The notes below the pieces were generated by a model. The model was not told where the DNA came from. It did no database searches and worked only from the letters and a program-made list of their open reading frames with translations. Both the position numbers and the translations under genes were made by a program. Source: Heterohyrax brucei (taxonomy: Eukaryota; Chordata; Mammalia; Hyracoidea; Procaviidae). Taken from it: a DNA stretch of 64,000 bases. The DNA is taken from NCBI GenBank assembly GCA_028571685.1, contig CM053156.1, forward strand, positions 86,245,049 to 86,309,048. The letters run 5' to 3'. Below, piece by piece: positions 52,020 through 62,689 of the stretch. The first letter of the stretch is position 1, and each line of letters starts with the position of its first letter.

Positions 52020-52112
52020 ACTACGTTGTTGCTCAGTGCGGCCAAGCTGATTCCAACGCCGGGCAGCCCTACAAGGCTGAGGAAAACTGCCTCACAGAGT
52101 CTGCTAGGCCGT
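52020..52112 (-). mobile_element. AfroSINE-like, reverse, diverged
   Basis: GTTGTTGCTCAGTGCGGCCA, GCTGATTCCAACGCC, GAAAACTGCCTCACAGAGTC. Only the tail half is recognisable. Confidence 0.5.
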
Positions 52113-52344
52113 TGTCTTCACAGGAACACATCGCTGGCTCTTTTTTCCTTCACAGCCAAAGACCGCAGGTGCCCAAAACTGTTGTGGGGGAGCAGCTATC
52201 CAAGCAACTATGGGAACATCACGTGAGAGTGAGTTTCCTAACCCACGTTTTCCTCTGCAGAATGAGAGTGAGAATTCCACCATCACCATAGGGTTCTTCA
52301 GTCACTTGGGAACTTGAAGACCATCAGCTTAAACAAACAAAAAA

Positions 52345-52497
52345 AAATTGCCAGCAAGTTGATCTGATTCTCAAAGACCCTAAAAGACAATGTTGAACTG
52401 CCCCACGGGGTTTCCATAGATTGCCTGACAGATTCAAACTGCTGACCTCTTGGTTAGCTGCTGAGCTCTTAACTACTATGCCAGCAAGAGTTCCTAA
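52345..52497 (-). mobile_element. AfroSINE, reverse, short subtype
   Basis: TTGCCAGCAAGTTGATCTGA, GAACTGCCCCACGGGGTTTC, GACAGATTCAAACTGCTGAC and TATGCCAGCAAGAGTTCC. Confidence 0.9.
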
Positions 52498-52513
52498 TGT
52501 GTGCTACAATGAA

Positions 52514-52675
52514 ACAAAACAGCTGTTGCCGTCCAGTCAACTCCAGCTCATGGTGACCCTAGAGGACAGAGTAGAACTGCCCCATTGAGTCCCCAAGGAG
52601 CATTTGGTGGATTCGAACTGCTGACCTCGTGGTGAGCTGCCATAACATTCAACTACTACCCCACTAGGGCTCCCA
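52514..52675 (-). mobile_element. AfroSINE, reverse, short subtype
   Basis: CTGTTGCCGTCCAGTCAACT, AGAACTGCCCCATTGAGTCC, GGTGGATTCGAACTGCTGAC and ACCCCACTAGGGCTCCC. Complete. Confidence 0.92.
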
Positions 52676-52784
52676 AAGTGTGTCAAGCATCTGATTATTG
52701 AGCTATGACCGTGGAGATGGTCACGCTTTGTTGTTGAAAGCATCTGCTGTGAAGTGCAATGGGGCTGGTTCAGCCCTGGCTCCA

Positions 52785-52938
52785 TCTCTTATTGACCCGA
52801 GTGTGTCTCTTCTCTTTTTGGAGCCTCAGTGTGCTCATCCATAAAACGGAGGCATATAGAACCCATGTTCCAGAGTTGTTGAGGATGAGATGACGGGGAA
52901 GACACAGAAAGAACCCAGCACAGTGCAGGCACAAGTGA
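52785..52938 (+). mobile_element. MIR
   Basis: TTTGGAGCCTCAGTGTGCTC, ATCCATAAAACGGAGGCATA, GTTGTTGAGGATGAGATGAC and CCCAGCACAGTGCAGGCAC. Confidence 0.7.
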
Positions 52939-53731
52939 ACACCCAGTATGGACGACTTTTATCTCTGAAGTGGGGAGACTTGAGGGAAAGCCAGAGGGCT
53001 GTCTCAGTCGGACATGTGGTCTCACCTCCAGCCCCGAATGCCAGCAGTAGAGCCCCTGTCCCGGGCTCACATCTGTGGCTGCTGGAGAACCTTTCCCCCG
53101 CTTCCCAGAGGGGCCCACCCTTCTTTGTTTTTCTGCCAGGAACAATGCAGACCTCAAAAGCAATGCTTCTCAGTTTGCAACTGGGTCTTGAAGAAAGTGA
53201 CTGCCTATCCATTGAAACCCTGAGCGTCATCGCTAATGACCCTGGCCCCAGCTGCCAACACAGATCCTGCCCCTTGAAGGTCAGATGGAGGTTAATGAGA
53301 CCCCAGCACTCCTTAACCCCTGGGGCTGGTGTGCCTTTCGGTTGACCTGAAGCCAAAGGCAGCACCTTGGCCCTTGGTTTTCAGAGGTTCTCCTTCTCTC
53401 TGACCAGTTGGTCAAAGCTTCAAGAGCCCCGAGGGACAGGAGAGTGTCAGTCACGTTTTCTAAACTCCAGTGTTTGAGTTTCCTAGACAACTGTCAAGTT
53501 CCATTGATGTTTTGTGCCCAGAGGTGCCCTTTGATGAGACCTGAGACTTATGAGTCTGGGCTGAGAAATCCTTGGCTGTGTGCGACACAGGCCTTCAGTG
53601 GACAGACGGAAGGGGAAACCCTCAGCAGAGAGGTCACGACTCAACAGATGCCCTGGGCTACAAGCTGGCCTTGGGCTCTCCCTATTCTCCACTGATCTGC
53701 GTGCACTGTGAGGTAGATACCTCCAAACTTA
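52939..53731. other. Unassigned GC-rich DNA
   Basis: Frames of up to 176 codons on the minus strand (52835-53365) and 151 on the plus overlap each other with no domain. They look like chance frames. Confidence 0.4.
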
Positions 53732-53891
53732 AAAATCCCATTGCTGTTGAGTGACTTACAACTCATAGCAACCCTAAAGGACAGAGTAGAACTAGCTGCC
53801 CCACAGAGTTCCAAAGAGCAGCTAGTGGATTTGAACTGTCAACCTTTTGGTGAGCAGCCAAGTGCTGAATCATGGCACCGTGAGAGCTCCA
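53732..53891 (-). mobile_element. AfroSINE, reverse, short subtype
   Basis: CCCATTGCTGTTGAGTGACT, CTCATAGCAACCCTAAAGGA, CCAAAGAGCAGCTAGTGGAT and CATGGCACCGTGAGAGCTCC. Confidence 0.9.
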
Positions 53892-54077
53892 GAGGCAGAT
53901 ATTAGGAACTTCATTTTGCTGAGGAAGACGTTATACAAGACGTTACACCCCAGAGAACGGGCGGGTTGCCCGTTCAGCAGCACGGCAGCACGGCAGCCTT
54001 CACCAACTGAGGGGTAGTGGCTGCTCATCAAGTGTGTGAGCTGGGAATGGAACCCAGGCAGCCCTCAGGCTGCTGTC

Positions 54078-54273
54078 CCTAGCCATCGAGTCAATTCTGT
54101 CTCATGGTGAGCCCATGTGTGCAGAGAAGATCTACTCTACAGGGCTTTTAAGGCAGTGACCTTCCAGAAGCAGATCACCAGCCCTGTCTCCTGAGGGGCC
54201 TCTGGGCAGATGGGAACCACCAATCTTTCTGTTAGCAGCTGATTCTCAACTGTCTGCGCCACCTGGGGCCTCC
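54078..54273 (-). mobile_element. AfroSINE, reverse, long subtype
   Basis: CTAGCCATCGAGTCAATTCT, CTCATGGTGAGCCCATGTGT, AGAAGCAGATCACCAGCCCT and GCGCCACCTGGGGCCTCC. Confidence 0.88.
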
Positions 54274-54397
54274 GTGTCTCTCATGAAAGGTGAAGGTTCT
54301 GCCACTGAACTGATGTTGCCTCTCACGTCTGAGCCTAGATGAATAGAAAAAGAATGGCCACTGTCATTCTTCGGCCCACAGCTGCCCCAACATTAAA

Positions 54398-54516
54398 AAC
54401 TCACTGCTGTCCAGTTAGGTCTGACTCATAGCGACCTATAGGTCAGAGTAGAGCTGCCTCATAGAGTTTCCAAGGGGCATCTGTACCACTTAACTCACTA
54501 TGCTACCAAGGTTTCC
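54398..54516 (-). mobile_element. AfroSINE, reverse, internally deleted
   Basis: CACTGCTGTCCAGTTAGGTC, GACTCATAGCGACCTATAGG, GAGTTTCCAAGGGGCATCTG and CTATGCTACCAAGGTTTCC. About 40 bp of the middle are missing. Confidence 0.88.
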
Positions 54517-55325
54517 TCCCCAACATTATACTCTGTATAAAAAAATCCTTGAAAAGTCGTGGGCAAACCTCTGCTGGGGCCGGGAATACCTTCCCTATGG
54601 AGGAAAGCCACTGCAGACATCAAGCGCCACCTTAAAACGCAGCCTACCCCAGGCAGCTCTGTGACGAGGCAGCGAAGGACCAATGCTAGGGCAGAATCAA
54701 GGTGGCATGTGTCTGGGCGTCCACTGGAGAATGCTTTTACCATGCCTTTTTTTTTGAAGTTTTCATAATAAAAAGCAGAGGGAAAAATGCAGCCTGCCCC
54801 AGCCCCGGATCCAGGAGAGGGCAGGTTAAAGCATCATTTTCTTGTATTTCTTTCCTCTCCTTCAGACCTTTTGCCAGTAACCCCACAGCTTATAAATGTT
54901 TGAACAGCTCTGACCATCAGGTGCACAAACAAAGCCGTTCTGCAGATGAAAATGTCTGTTGGGCAAGATTGTTGTTTTTAACCCCAGTGGCCAGGGTGTG
55001 GGGAGGATGTGTGCTGGAAAAAATGGATCAGACCTGGATTGGGGGCGATCCTACCAGAGGGAAGCTGACTGTTCAGGGCTTCCTTCTCCGTGGCTCTGTT
55101 TTCCAGGCACGAACTTAACTTTCCCAAAGGCTTCTTTGAGGTGGGCACAATGGCCCCCTTCTCACTCCATTTGTTTGTTTGTTTTGAATCCGAACGGTTT
55201 GTCCAAGCCCCAGGTGGGCTTCGACTCAAGCCAGAGGCCTGAGATGCAGCAGCAGAGGGCCGAAGACCTGAAACCTCTGCTTCGAGCCAGACACCTGGAT
55301 TGGAATCATGCCAGCTTTGTGTCAG
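54517..55325. other. Unassigned DNA
   Basis: No supported feature. The 140-codon minus frame at 54978-55400 runs into the SINE and is a chance frame. Confidence 0.4.
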
Positions 55326-55646
55326 GGCCCGGTGGTGGTTCAGTGGTAAAATTCTCACCATCCATGTAGGAAGCCTGGGTTCGATCCCTGGCACAGGCAC
55401 TTGTCTGTAAGTGGAGGCTTAAATGTCTTGCTGTGATGTTCCACAGGCTTCAGTGGAACTTCCAGACTGAGATGAATCAGGAAGAAAGGCCTGGCAATCT
55501 AGTGCCAAAAATCAGCCAGTCAATCACCGTAGTTTGATCCACAGCCCATCACAGGGCTGGCAGAGGACTAGGCGGCATCTCGTTTTGTTGTGCATGGACT
55601 CGCCATGAGTCAGGGCCCGACTCAAACAGCAGCTCCCAACAATAGC
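55326..55646 (+). mobile_element. tRNA-Gly-type SINE with intact promoter boxes
   Basis: The head GGTGGTTCAGTGGTAAAATT CTCACCATCCATG is tRNA-Gly(GCC)-like with an A box (TGGTTCAGTGG, 55336-55346) and a B box (GGTTCGATCCC, 55378-55388). The body has GTAAGTGGAGGCTTAAATGT and GGAAGAAAGGCCTGGCAATC. The tail CTCGCCATGAGTCAGGGCCC GACTCAAACAGCAGC resembles the RTE end. Confidence 0.85.
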
Positions 55647-55649
55647 TTT

Positions 55650-55765
55650 GCAATTGACCTTTCTATGCCTCAGTTTTCTTGCCAATAAAATGGGACCAGT
55701 GTGACAGTCATTCATTCGATTGCTGGGTTGATGAGGTCTAACAGAGAGCAGATGAGACTAGACTA
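55650..55765 (+). mobile_element. MIR fragment
   Basis: GACCTTTCTATGCCTCAGTT TTCTTGCCAATAAAATGGGACC matches the MIR core. Confidence 0.6.
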
Positions 55766-55799
55766 CGGCAACTGCTCGGTAATGGTCACCTATTGTGGG

Positions 55800-55935
55800 T
55801 GACTAATAGCTGTGTACCTTCCCAGAGCCTCAGTTCCCCTCTCAGTAAACTGTAAATCAAATAGGATGTTATCATGAGAATAATGGGATTTCTTCCAGGG
55901 CCGCCGTGAGGATGAAATGACATCAGCCAAGCAGG
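55800..55935 (+). mobile_element. MIR fragment
   Basis: CCCAGAGCCTCAGTTCCCCT, CTCAGTAAACTGTAAATC and GCCGTGAGGATGAAATGACA follow MIR order. Confidence 0.6.
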
Positions 55936-56269
55936 AACATATCTTTATAGAATGTCCCAGCTTACTAGAAGATGGTTCCATGAAAGATCTCATTTAAGAT
56001 GTGACAGTCATGGCTGCCTTGGTGGCAGGGAATACAAGGGCTTTAGCGGGACAATGTGAGTCAGGCTGAGAAACACGTGAGGAGACGGAGCTGAAGGAAC
56101 CAGCCTGTCCCCCTCACAAGCCCGCTCTCCGGCAGGCTGGCTCCCAGACAGCCGTGACCTCGATATGCTGTGGGTGCCGACTGGCCTGACCCCACTTTCC
56201 ATGACTGCCCGCTTCACGGGGGTGACCTACATCTCCAGACTCAGCCCAAGCAGACATTCCTGGGTAATT

Positions 56270-56301
<32 letters not shown>

Positions 56302-56570
56302 TACTCGCACGCACACGCCTGGCAGCCGCTGGCAGGCCTACTGTCTAGACAGGGCTGGTGAACTGAATGGCCCCTGCTGGGTGACGTGGGCAGTCTGGGC
56401 CCGAGCCGAGGCAGCTCCGGTGGGGAGTGGGGCTGAGCTGGACCCCTGGGAAGACGGGCCACGGCTGTAGCCCCTCCCCACTGTCAACACAGGCCGCTGC
56501 TGCCTTCCCAGGCAAGTATCTTCAGGAAGGAATCAGGCCGGAGAGTCCAGGCCCGGTCACCGGAAGGCCC
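55936..56570. other. Unassigned DNA with a CA microsatellite
   Basis: (CA)n at 56274-56301. No other supported feature. Confidence 0.45.
56274..56301. repeat. (CA)n microsatellite
   Basis: Uninterrupted AC dinucleotides, about 14 units. Confidence 0.95.
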
Positions 56571-56830
56571 AGTGCCTCTCATTTGTTCTAACAAACAATG
56601 CGAGGCCCTTCCCACGAGCGGTTAGTTAAGCATATTAGGGGCTTTCATGAGGAGCCAGGAAGCAGCCCCTGACGGTGGTGTTGTAGGAGATGCTTTGATG
56701 GCATGTGGTGAATGTCAGGAAACATCAAGCTTGAAAAAAGTGGGATTCAAAGTGGCTTGCCATCAGGGACTGCAGTTATTTTAATAGGTGCACAGAAGGA
56801 TAATTGGAGGGTACATCCGGGCACAGCATC
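56571..56830. promoter_or_regulatory. Candidate conserved noncoding element
   Basis: CTCATTTGTTCTAACAAACA ATGCG holds inverted SOX-type cores (TTGTT and ACAAT) and is followed by GGTTAGTTAAGCATATTAGG and GCAGTTATTTTAATAGGTGC. Repeat-free. Constraint is inferred. Confidence 0.3.
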
Positions 56831-57204
56831 TGTGTCTGGACCCCCAGGACCCTTTGGGTACTTCCACTTGTGGTCCATGTGCAAATGCCAGGAATGCCCC
56901 GGGCCGGCTGGCATGGCACTGAGCTCTGACCCTGTGGCAGCCTGGAGCCCCGTGGGACCCAGCTGGCCAGGCTGCTCGCAGCCCGGGTACCTCTTCCCTG
57001 GCTTCCATGCGTTTACTCTGTAGTCACTCTTGCAGCTGACTCACGCTTCTGACCAACACCAGTTTACTTTGCAAGTACACCCTGCATCGCAACAAAGCGC
57101 GGTGTGAATGGTCCAGCGTTCACCCACCCGCTGAGAGGTGGGCCGATAGTCTTTCCGGGGGCCGTCAGAAGACAGGTCCGGGAGCCGTCCTGCTCCACGC
57201 ACGC
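56831..57204. other. Unassigned DNA
   Basis: No supported feature. Confidence 0.4.
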
Positions 57205-57253
57205 AGGATTGCCACGAGTCAGAATCGGCTAGACCACGGCTAGCAGTGACGTG
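57205..57253 (+). mobile_element. AfroSINE tail fragment
   Basis: GGATTGCCACGAGTCAGAAT CGGCTAGACCACGGCTAGCA. Tail only. Confidence 0.6.
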
Positions 57254-57699
57254 CCACGGCAGTGCTGGGAGAGCAGAAACAGAAGGTGCCTGTAAAAACA
57301 AAATCATTAAAATGGACAAATATGGCTTCTCGTGAGGCCTAAAGTCATCCCAGCGACCAGGGGTGTGTGCCAAACATTGGCCAATGGTGTCATAGTTCAC
57401 CGCTGCATTTCAGGGTCATGGAAGTTCACAAGGAGAAACGATTGCCACCCAGGTGCTCACCACCGACGCTAACCAGGCACTCCTCACCTGGAGGCCACCT
57501 TACCCAGGGCCCTTCCGGTGACATTCTGGGAGGAGAGCAGGTCTGCCTCCATGGAGACAGAGCCACCCACCTCCCTGGACCCCAGATCCACAGCTGAGCT
57601 CCTGGGCTGGTTCCTGGCCAGCATCAAGGTCCCTCCTCCCTCCCTCCTTCCATGTCCCCTGCTTGGTGGACATTCTGCGTGCTGAAGACCCCTCACATG
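57254..57699. other. Unassigned GC-rich DNA
   Basis: No supported feature. Confidence 0.4.
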
Positions 57700-57805
57700 C
57701 TAACTAGAAAGCCCGGCAATCATACATGAGCTTCAAATTAAATTAATTTTAATTTCATGGTACACAGTTTCACAGTCAATTAATTCCATTTCAGTTTCCA
57801 GGGTC
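57700..57805. promoter_or_regulatory. AT-rich candidate conserved element
   Basis: CTTCAAATTAAATTAATTTT AATTTCATGG and CACAGTCAATTAATTCCATT carry several TAATT/ATTAA homeobox-type cores in repeat-free DNA. Confidence 0.3.
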
Positions 57806-58234
57806 TCGTCACTTCTTTTTTTGCATTTTTCCAGCAGTTCCAGTAATTTTCTGGGATCAGTCTAAGGTTTTCTTTTTTTCTCTTCTAATTGCATGGACAT
57901 CTGTGGCCTCTCTATACCCCTTCACATCCCCCTGGCCACGCTGGATACCCCCGGGCCTGCCACGCTGCAGAAGGCGTGCATAGTGGGCCAGGCAGGTAAC
58001 GGGCATTACAGCATGTTGGCCAGACAGGGTGGGATGACAAACACGAGCAGGCGAATCCACCACTTCCGCCCACCTCTCTCCCTGTCGAGAAGAACTCTGA
58101 CTTCACCAGCTGCTTTCTGATTCTTTTCCTAAAAATGAAGTCAAAGAGTGAGAGATTCAAAAGGGAAATGAGGAGAGACGTGAAAGCAGGGGCACGCCCA
58201 GGGAGCCCAGAGGTCAAGGTGACTTCGGAGAAAA
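57806..58234. other. Unassigned DNA
   Basis: No supported feature. Confidence 0.4.
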
Positions 58235-58425
58235 TTCAGGGGACATTCTCACACTTGGCTACACAGAGGAGTCACTTGGACAGCTCTCAAAGCCACTGCC
58301 ATCCTAGCCCGATCCCTGAGATTCTGATTGAACTGGTCTGGAGTGAGGCACAGGCATCAGGGTTTTTCAAAGCGGCCCAGGTGACCCCAGTACACAGCCA
58401 GGGCTGTGACCCGCCAGGATGGAGG
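58235..58425 (+). mobile_element. MER5A-like hAT element
   Basis: GAGGAGTCACTTGGACAGCT, GATCCCTGAGATTCTGATTG, AACTGGTCTGGAGTGAGGCA and AGCGGCCCAGGTGACC follow MER5A block order (GAGTTTCTGATTCAGTAGGTC then a CTGGGGTG block and CCCAGGTGATG). Confidence 0.6.
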
Positions 58426-59090
58426 ATGCTAAAAATCCCCAATGTGCTTTATGAATGGAAGCTCCTTTCATGTTTCTGAAAGATTTGAGTACAGATTTAA
58501 ATAGCTTTTCAGTTATTTCTGAGCTCCAGAAGGTAGTTTATGTGAAGGTGACCCAGATCGGAGCCAGGTGACTTGGCTTTGTCTGATGCAAGTGAAAGAA
58601 TGAGTGGATGAACAAATGAAGGGGGCCTCCTTTCCCAAAGCTGACACTGGGTGCCCCAGGAAAAGCGACAAGAGAAGGCGGGCGAGGCACTGATGGAGGG
58701 GAGTGACGGGAAGCGGCCACGTCTAAACAGCGTGTTCTACAGGACAGGATGCTGGAATGTGTGGCCAACACCTCTTCCCTGAGATTATCTGAATCACAGG
58801 AGCCTCGCTGGCTCACAGTTTTCAAGACTCAAGTAGAGAAATTGGATGCAATACCCAATGTGTTAACTAGCGATAGACGGGAGATTCCCTGTACACCTCC
58901 ATGGGGGACTCATGGGAGGGAGAGACTGGGAGTCACAGGACCAGGGTAGAGGACACCCATCCACAGCTAGTGCCCTTTCCATGGCACACGTGTGGCCTGG
59001 GAGCTCACAACAGCATCTAGAGATGTCGTTAGGGCAGAAGTCAGAGACGCACAGCACCTGCCTTGTGGTGGGGGAACTGAAGGTCTGCTT
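58426..59090. other. Unassigned DNA
   Basis: No supported feature. The possible 5' half of the plus SINE near 59040-59100 is too worn to call. Confidence 0.4.
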
Positions 59091-59100
59091 CTGCTAAGTC

Positions 59101-59270
59101 GAAAACCAAACCCACACCCCCTGCTGTAAAGTCACTGCTGACTTGTAGCGACTCTATAGACAGAGTAGAACTGCCCCATAGAGTTTCCAAGGAGCGCCTG
59201 GAAGACTTGAACTGTCGACCTTTTTGGTTAGCAGCTGTAGCACTTAACCACTGCAGCACTGTGGTTCCCT
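59101..59270 (-). mobile_element. AfroSINE, reverse, nested, full length
   Basis: CTGCTGTAAAGTCACTGCTG, AGAACTGCCCCATAGAGTTT, CCAAGGAGCGCCTGGAAGAC and CTGCAGCACTGTGGTTCCC. AAGTC lies directly before (59096-59100) and just after (59274-59278), a candidate target duplication. Confidence 0.9.
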
Positions 59271-59271
59271 G

Positions 59272-59346
59272 AAAAGTCACAGCCTTGAAAACTCTATGGA
59301 GTGCAGTTCCACTGGGCACACATGAGTTGCCAGGAGTGGGCATGAA
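59272..59346 (+). mobile_element. AfroSINE 3' half, split by the previous element
   Basis: AAAAGTCACAGCCTTGAAAA, CTCTATGGAGTGCAGTTCCA and CACATGAGTTGCCAGGAGTG. TCTGCTTCTGCTAAG just left of 59101 is the expected preceding SINE word, so the minus copy landed here in the SINE body. Confidence 0.75.
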
Positions 59347-59385
59347 CTCCCACGGTAGGAAAAAAATAATCCCCTAGGAATCGGG

Positions 59386-59445
59386 TTAAGGGGCCTGAGA
59401 GTCTGCATTTATGACCCGCACCCAGGTGAAGCCCAGGCACATTGG
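59386..59445 (+). mobile_element. MER5A-like fragment
   Basis: GGGGCCTGAGAGTCTGCATT TATG then CCCAGGTGAAGCCCAGGC matches the second half of MER5A-type elements. Confidence 0.5.
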
Positions 59446-61171
59446 AGAGCAAAGCTGTACGTGAGCAGCAGTCTCAGCAGGGCCCAGGTGATCTATGTGC
59501 CCACTGAAGGTGACGGGTTGCTCTAAGGTCAACAGTGACTCTCCCGTGGAGGTCCAGAGAGGCTGAGGGCTCCTCGAATGTCACGTGGCAATTGATCTCG
59601 CCTCTGAAACTGTACCTGAAGGGGGATTTGGGGAGACAGTCCCCCTAGGCTGCTTGTGTTTCTCTGGGAACCATAAGCAGACACTGGCAGCTTTCTCTTT
59701 GGACTGTGGTTCAAAGGTGTTTGCACAGCGACAGCCATGAAAGACAGAGCATCTCCCTCGGGAACGGAAGTGCACTTGCTGTCCAGGATAGGAAAGGCCA
59801 GCTCTTCTACTGAGGCAAAGGTTGAACAGGTTTTCCTGAAGCCTACCATAAAAGAAAGAGGTTTCTTGAGCTTAGAGATCCTCAACTGTGACGCAAACCA
59901 GTCCCCCATTGCCCACTATCTCCACTGCGGCTGATGCATCCTAACACCTGGGCTGCTCTGTGCTGCCCCCTGAGAGGCTGTGAGTAGTAACATTTATGGT
60001 CTCTGACCCGGGCGTCTCTTGTCTTCTGCCTGGCACCCAAGAGCCAGTGCCAAGCCAGCTGTGAGCCTGCATATAGAGGGAGGTCTCCAACCCCTCACAG
60101 CCCTTCTTCCATGGGAGGAAGAAGGATGCAGAACGGAAGGATCACAGTACCTTGCTGGCCCCAGACATCAGGGGTACAGGCGAGCAAACCCCACCTGGTG
60201 GTAAGAGTGATGTGGGTATCTGCCAGAATCAACTTCCAAAGCCCCTCCTGGAATTTCTGGTGCTGTGGGCCTGGGCTGGGGCAGGATCCGTGTACTTAAC
60301 AAGGATCTGCGGGTGATTTCTACCCCTAGGGAAAGCATTAGTGGGCTCCTCGCGTCTCCACCTTCTCCACGCCAGCTTCATTCCCTCTTCCTAAGACCCC
60401 TTCCTCCATCTTCCTCAACCTTGGCTGCAGGAGACTCCCCAAACCTCTAGCAGAGCCTCGTGAAAAGCCGGGCATCTCCCAATCTAAATTCTCGGGAGAA
60501 ATAATTTGATGGATCCCATCAGGAGCTGATTGCAGTTCTGACTCTATCAGCTGTGGCCAAGGAGGGGTGAGGTCAAGGCTGCTGGGGCGTCTCTTGTGAT
60601 GCGGGAAAGGTGACGTGCCAGAGAAGGAGGATGACACAGTCAGAGCCTCAAAACACTGTCTGCTGTAAGCACACACTCGGGCTCCCCAGGAGATGCCTTT
60701 GATATCTAAGGTCATGAATCTGTTTCTTCCTGGTGAATTTCCGGACCTCAAAGCACTCCCAGCTTCAAAGGCAGCTGCCAGAGAAAAACAGCTGTGACAG
60801 TGGGTTGTGTCCCTTCAAGAGACGTTGAGAATGCGAGTTCTTGGACACCAGCAGCTAGTGCCGTAATGAGCTTGGCACCTCACCTACTTCTGACGTGCTC
60901 TGTGAGCGCAGGACTTATGGGTCCATGACACTCACTAAAGGGTCATTGAAGGCAGGCAAGGTGAGTGGAACCCACTTCTCAAGTCTCGGTCCTCATCTAC
61001 TGACTTCAAATTGTACGGCAAGAGTTTGGTTAAAACAGAAATGAGAACTCGTTAACAAGGAGAACTGGGACCTCTCTGGAGGGGGGTAGGGGTCTTCTAA
61101 TCACCTCAGTGTCAGGTTGGGCCCCCTGTGCTTGGAGAAGGTGGTCTACTCCTAAATATAGTCTAAGCTTT
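59446..61171. other. Unassigned DNA
   Basis: The minus frames at 59529-59909 (126 codons) and 60338-60751 (137 codons) show no domain. AAATTCTCGGGAGAAATAATTTGATGG-type AT-rich words near 60485-60512 may be constrained. Otherwise nothing seen. Confidence 0.4.
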
Positions 61172-62034
61172 CCAGCAGGTGCAATAGTAATTCAGTGGTA
61201 GATTCCTACCTTCCATGTGGCAGACCTGGGTTAAATTCCCAGCCAATATACATTGTGACTGAGTACCAGCCACCTGTCACTGGAGGCGTGTGTGACGTTA
61301 GGTTGCTGAAGGGTGTCCAGCAGAGCTTCTAGACTAAGATGAACCAGGAAGAAGAGGCCGGTGAGCTGTGACATCTGACAATTTAAGTCCTCAAACTTCA
61401 TTGTTCTAAGTGCCCATACCTTCAAAGTACTCCGTTTGGGAAACTATGCATCGATACCAGGGCCTAGTTCATCCTGCAAAGCAATTTTGGAACTCTCTGG
61501 AATGGCCATGCACGTGGTGGTAACGTGGCAAGTTTGTGAACTTAATTGTCCAGTTGTCTGTGAGGGAATTCTCAGCCAGTAAACAATTGTGTTGGAACAC
61601 CGTCCCTACTGACCTGATCTGGACCCCAATGGCTTTTTTCTTTTTAACCGAAGATAAAGGAAGTATTGAAAGGAAGACATTTTGATGACATTCCGGACAT
61701 CAAGTGCAATATGACAAGATCTCCAATGGTTATTCCAGGAAAAGTTCCAAAGTTGCTTTGAAGTGTGGACTAGGCACCAGCATCAGTGCATAGCTTCCCA
61801 AGGGGGACACTTAGTAAGTGACCACAGTGATACCCAGCAATGAGGTAGGTAGCACCTCTTTCCACGATGAGTTCATGAACTTAATTGTCAGAACTCATTC
61901 ATGTGAAAATCAGCCAGTGAGAACCCTGTGGACCTCAACAGTCCAACTTGCAGCTGATCACGGGGATGACCCAGGACTAGACGGCATCTTGTTCTCTTGG
62001 GTTCGCCAGGAGTCACGGCAGCCAGCCACAACAA
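61172..62034 (+). mobile_element. tRNA-Gly-type SINE split by a mariner
   Basis: Left part 61172-61368 (TAATTCAGTGGTAGATTCCT, ACCTTCCATGTGGCAGACCT, GAACCAGGAAGAAGAGGCCG). Right part 61897-62034 (GAAAATCAGCCAGTGAGAAC, GATCACGGGGATGACCCAGG, CGGCATCTTGTTCTCTTGGG). The joined order equals 55326-55646. Confidence 0.85.
61369..61896 (+). mobile_element. Long-TIR mariner-derived element, inserted in a SINE
   Basis: Starts TGACATCTGACAATTTAAGT and ends ACTTAATTGTCAGAACTCA. The core has GGAACACCGTCCCTACTGAC and AAAGGAAGTATTGAAAGG. TA duplication eroded. Confidence 0.83.
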
Positions 62035-62499
62035 GGAAGTGTGTATGGCCATGCTATTGACAGAGACGGGAGCAGAGAGCTGGGGGCCAGGCCAGAGAGC
62101 CTGCTCTTTGGCAGGGGTGGGAGAGGAGGCATTGGTCCACCTCCCTCCAGGTGGAAAATGAATGGAGACTGCTTCTCCCAGAAAGCTCATCTGGGCAGAA
62201 GATTTTCTGGAACTTTGTGTCTCAGGATGGTCCCTCCCGAGCCTTCCTTGTTGTCTGGTTCAGAGCGTGCAAACCCGTTGGGGTTGCATTAATTATCTGG
62301 GGACACATGAAAACCTCCGGCTGACCCACGATGATCGTCAATACTGTTTGAGGAAAACAGACGCTGGCCATGTGTCGGGTCAGCAACTTTCTGAGTTTGC
62401 GTTCTGAGATCGGTATCTGCCTTGCTGGGAAGCAGCTTGTCTTCCTGTTCCAATTCTGGCTAGAAGCAGTCTTTCTCCAGATCCTCCTGCTTGGAGGGA
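62035..62499. other. Unassigned DNA
   Basis: No supported feature. Confidence 0.4.
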
Positions 62500-62560
62500 A
62501 GAACTCTGCTTTTGAAGTAACAACAAAGGTTACCATGGAAACGTGAGTGATTTCCATCCA
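62500..62560. promoter_or_regulatory. RFX X-box in repeat-free DNA
   Basis: GTTACCATGGAAAC at 62529-62542 fits the RFX X-box consensus (GTNRCC, two bases, RGYAAC) closely: half-sites GTTACC and GGAAAC (reverse GTTTCC). It may act in ciliary or other RFX-driven expression, but no gene lies in the window to link it to. Confidence 0.5.
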
Positions 62561-62689
62561 GATCAACTATTGGGAAATTTTGGCCACCCTGCCACCTCTG
62601 ACTCCTGTCTCATGCCAGGGAAACTGGGGACAGTTGGGGAAACACGTCTCCTACCCCAACAGTTTGTAAGTGGGTCAGCACTTGGAGGT

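Noticed and set aside
52835..53365. 176-codon minus frame overlapping a 151-codon plus frame
   Set aside because: Mutually overlapping frames in GC-rich DNA, the left end inside a MIR. No domain.
55326..55400. Functional tRNA-Gly gene
   Set aside because: The anticodon region and acceptor pairing are degraded and the sequence continues into a SINE body and RTE-like tail; other copies are present in the window.
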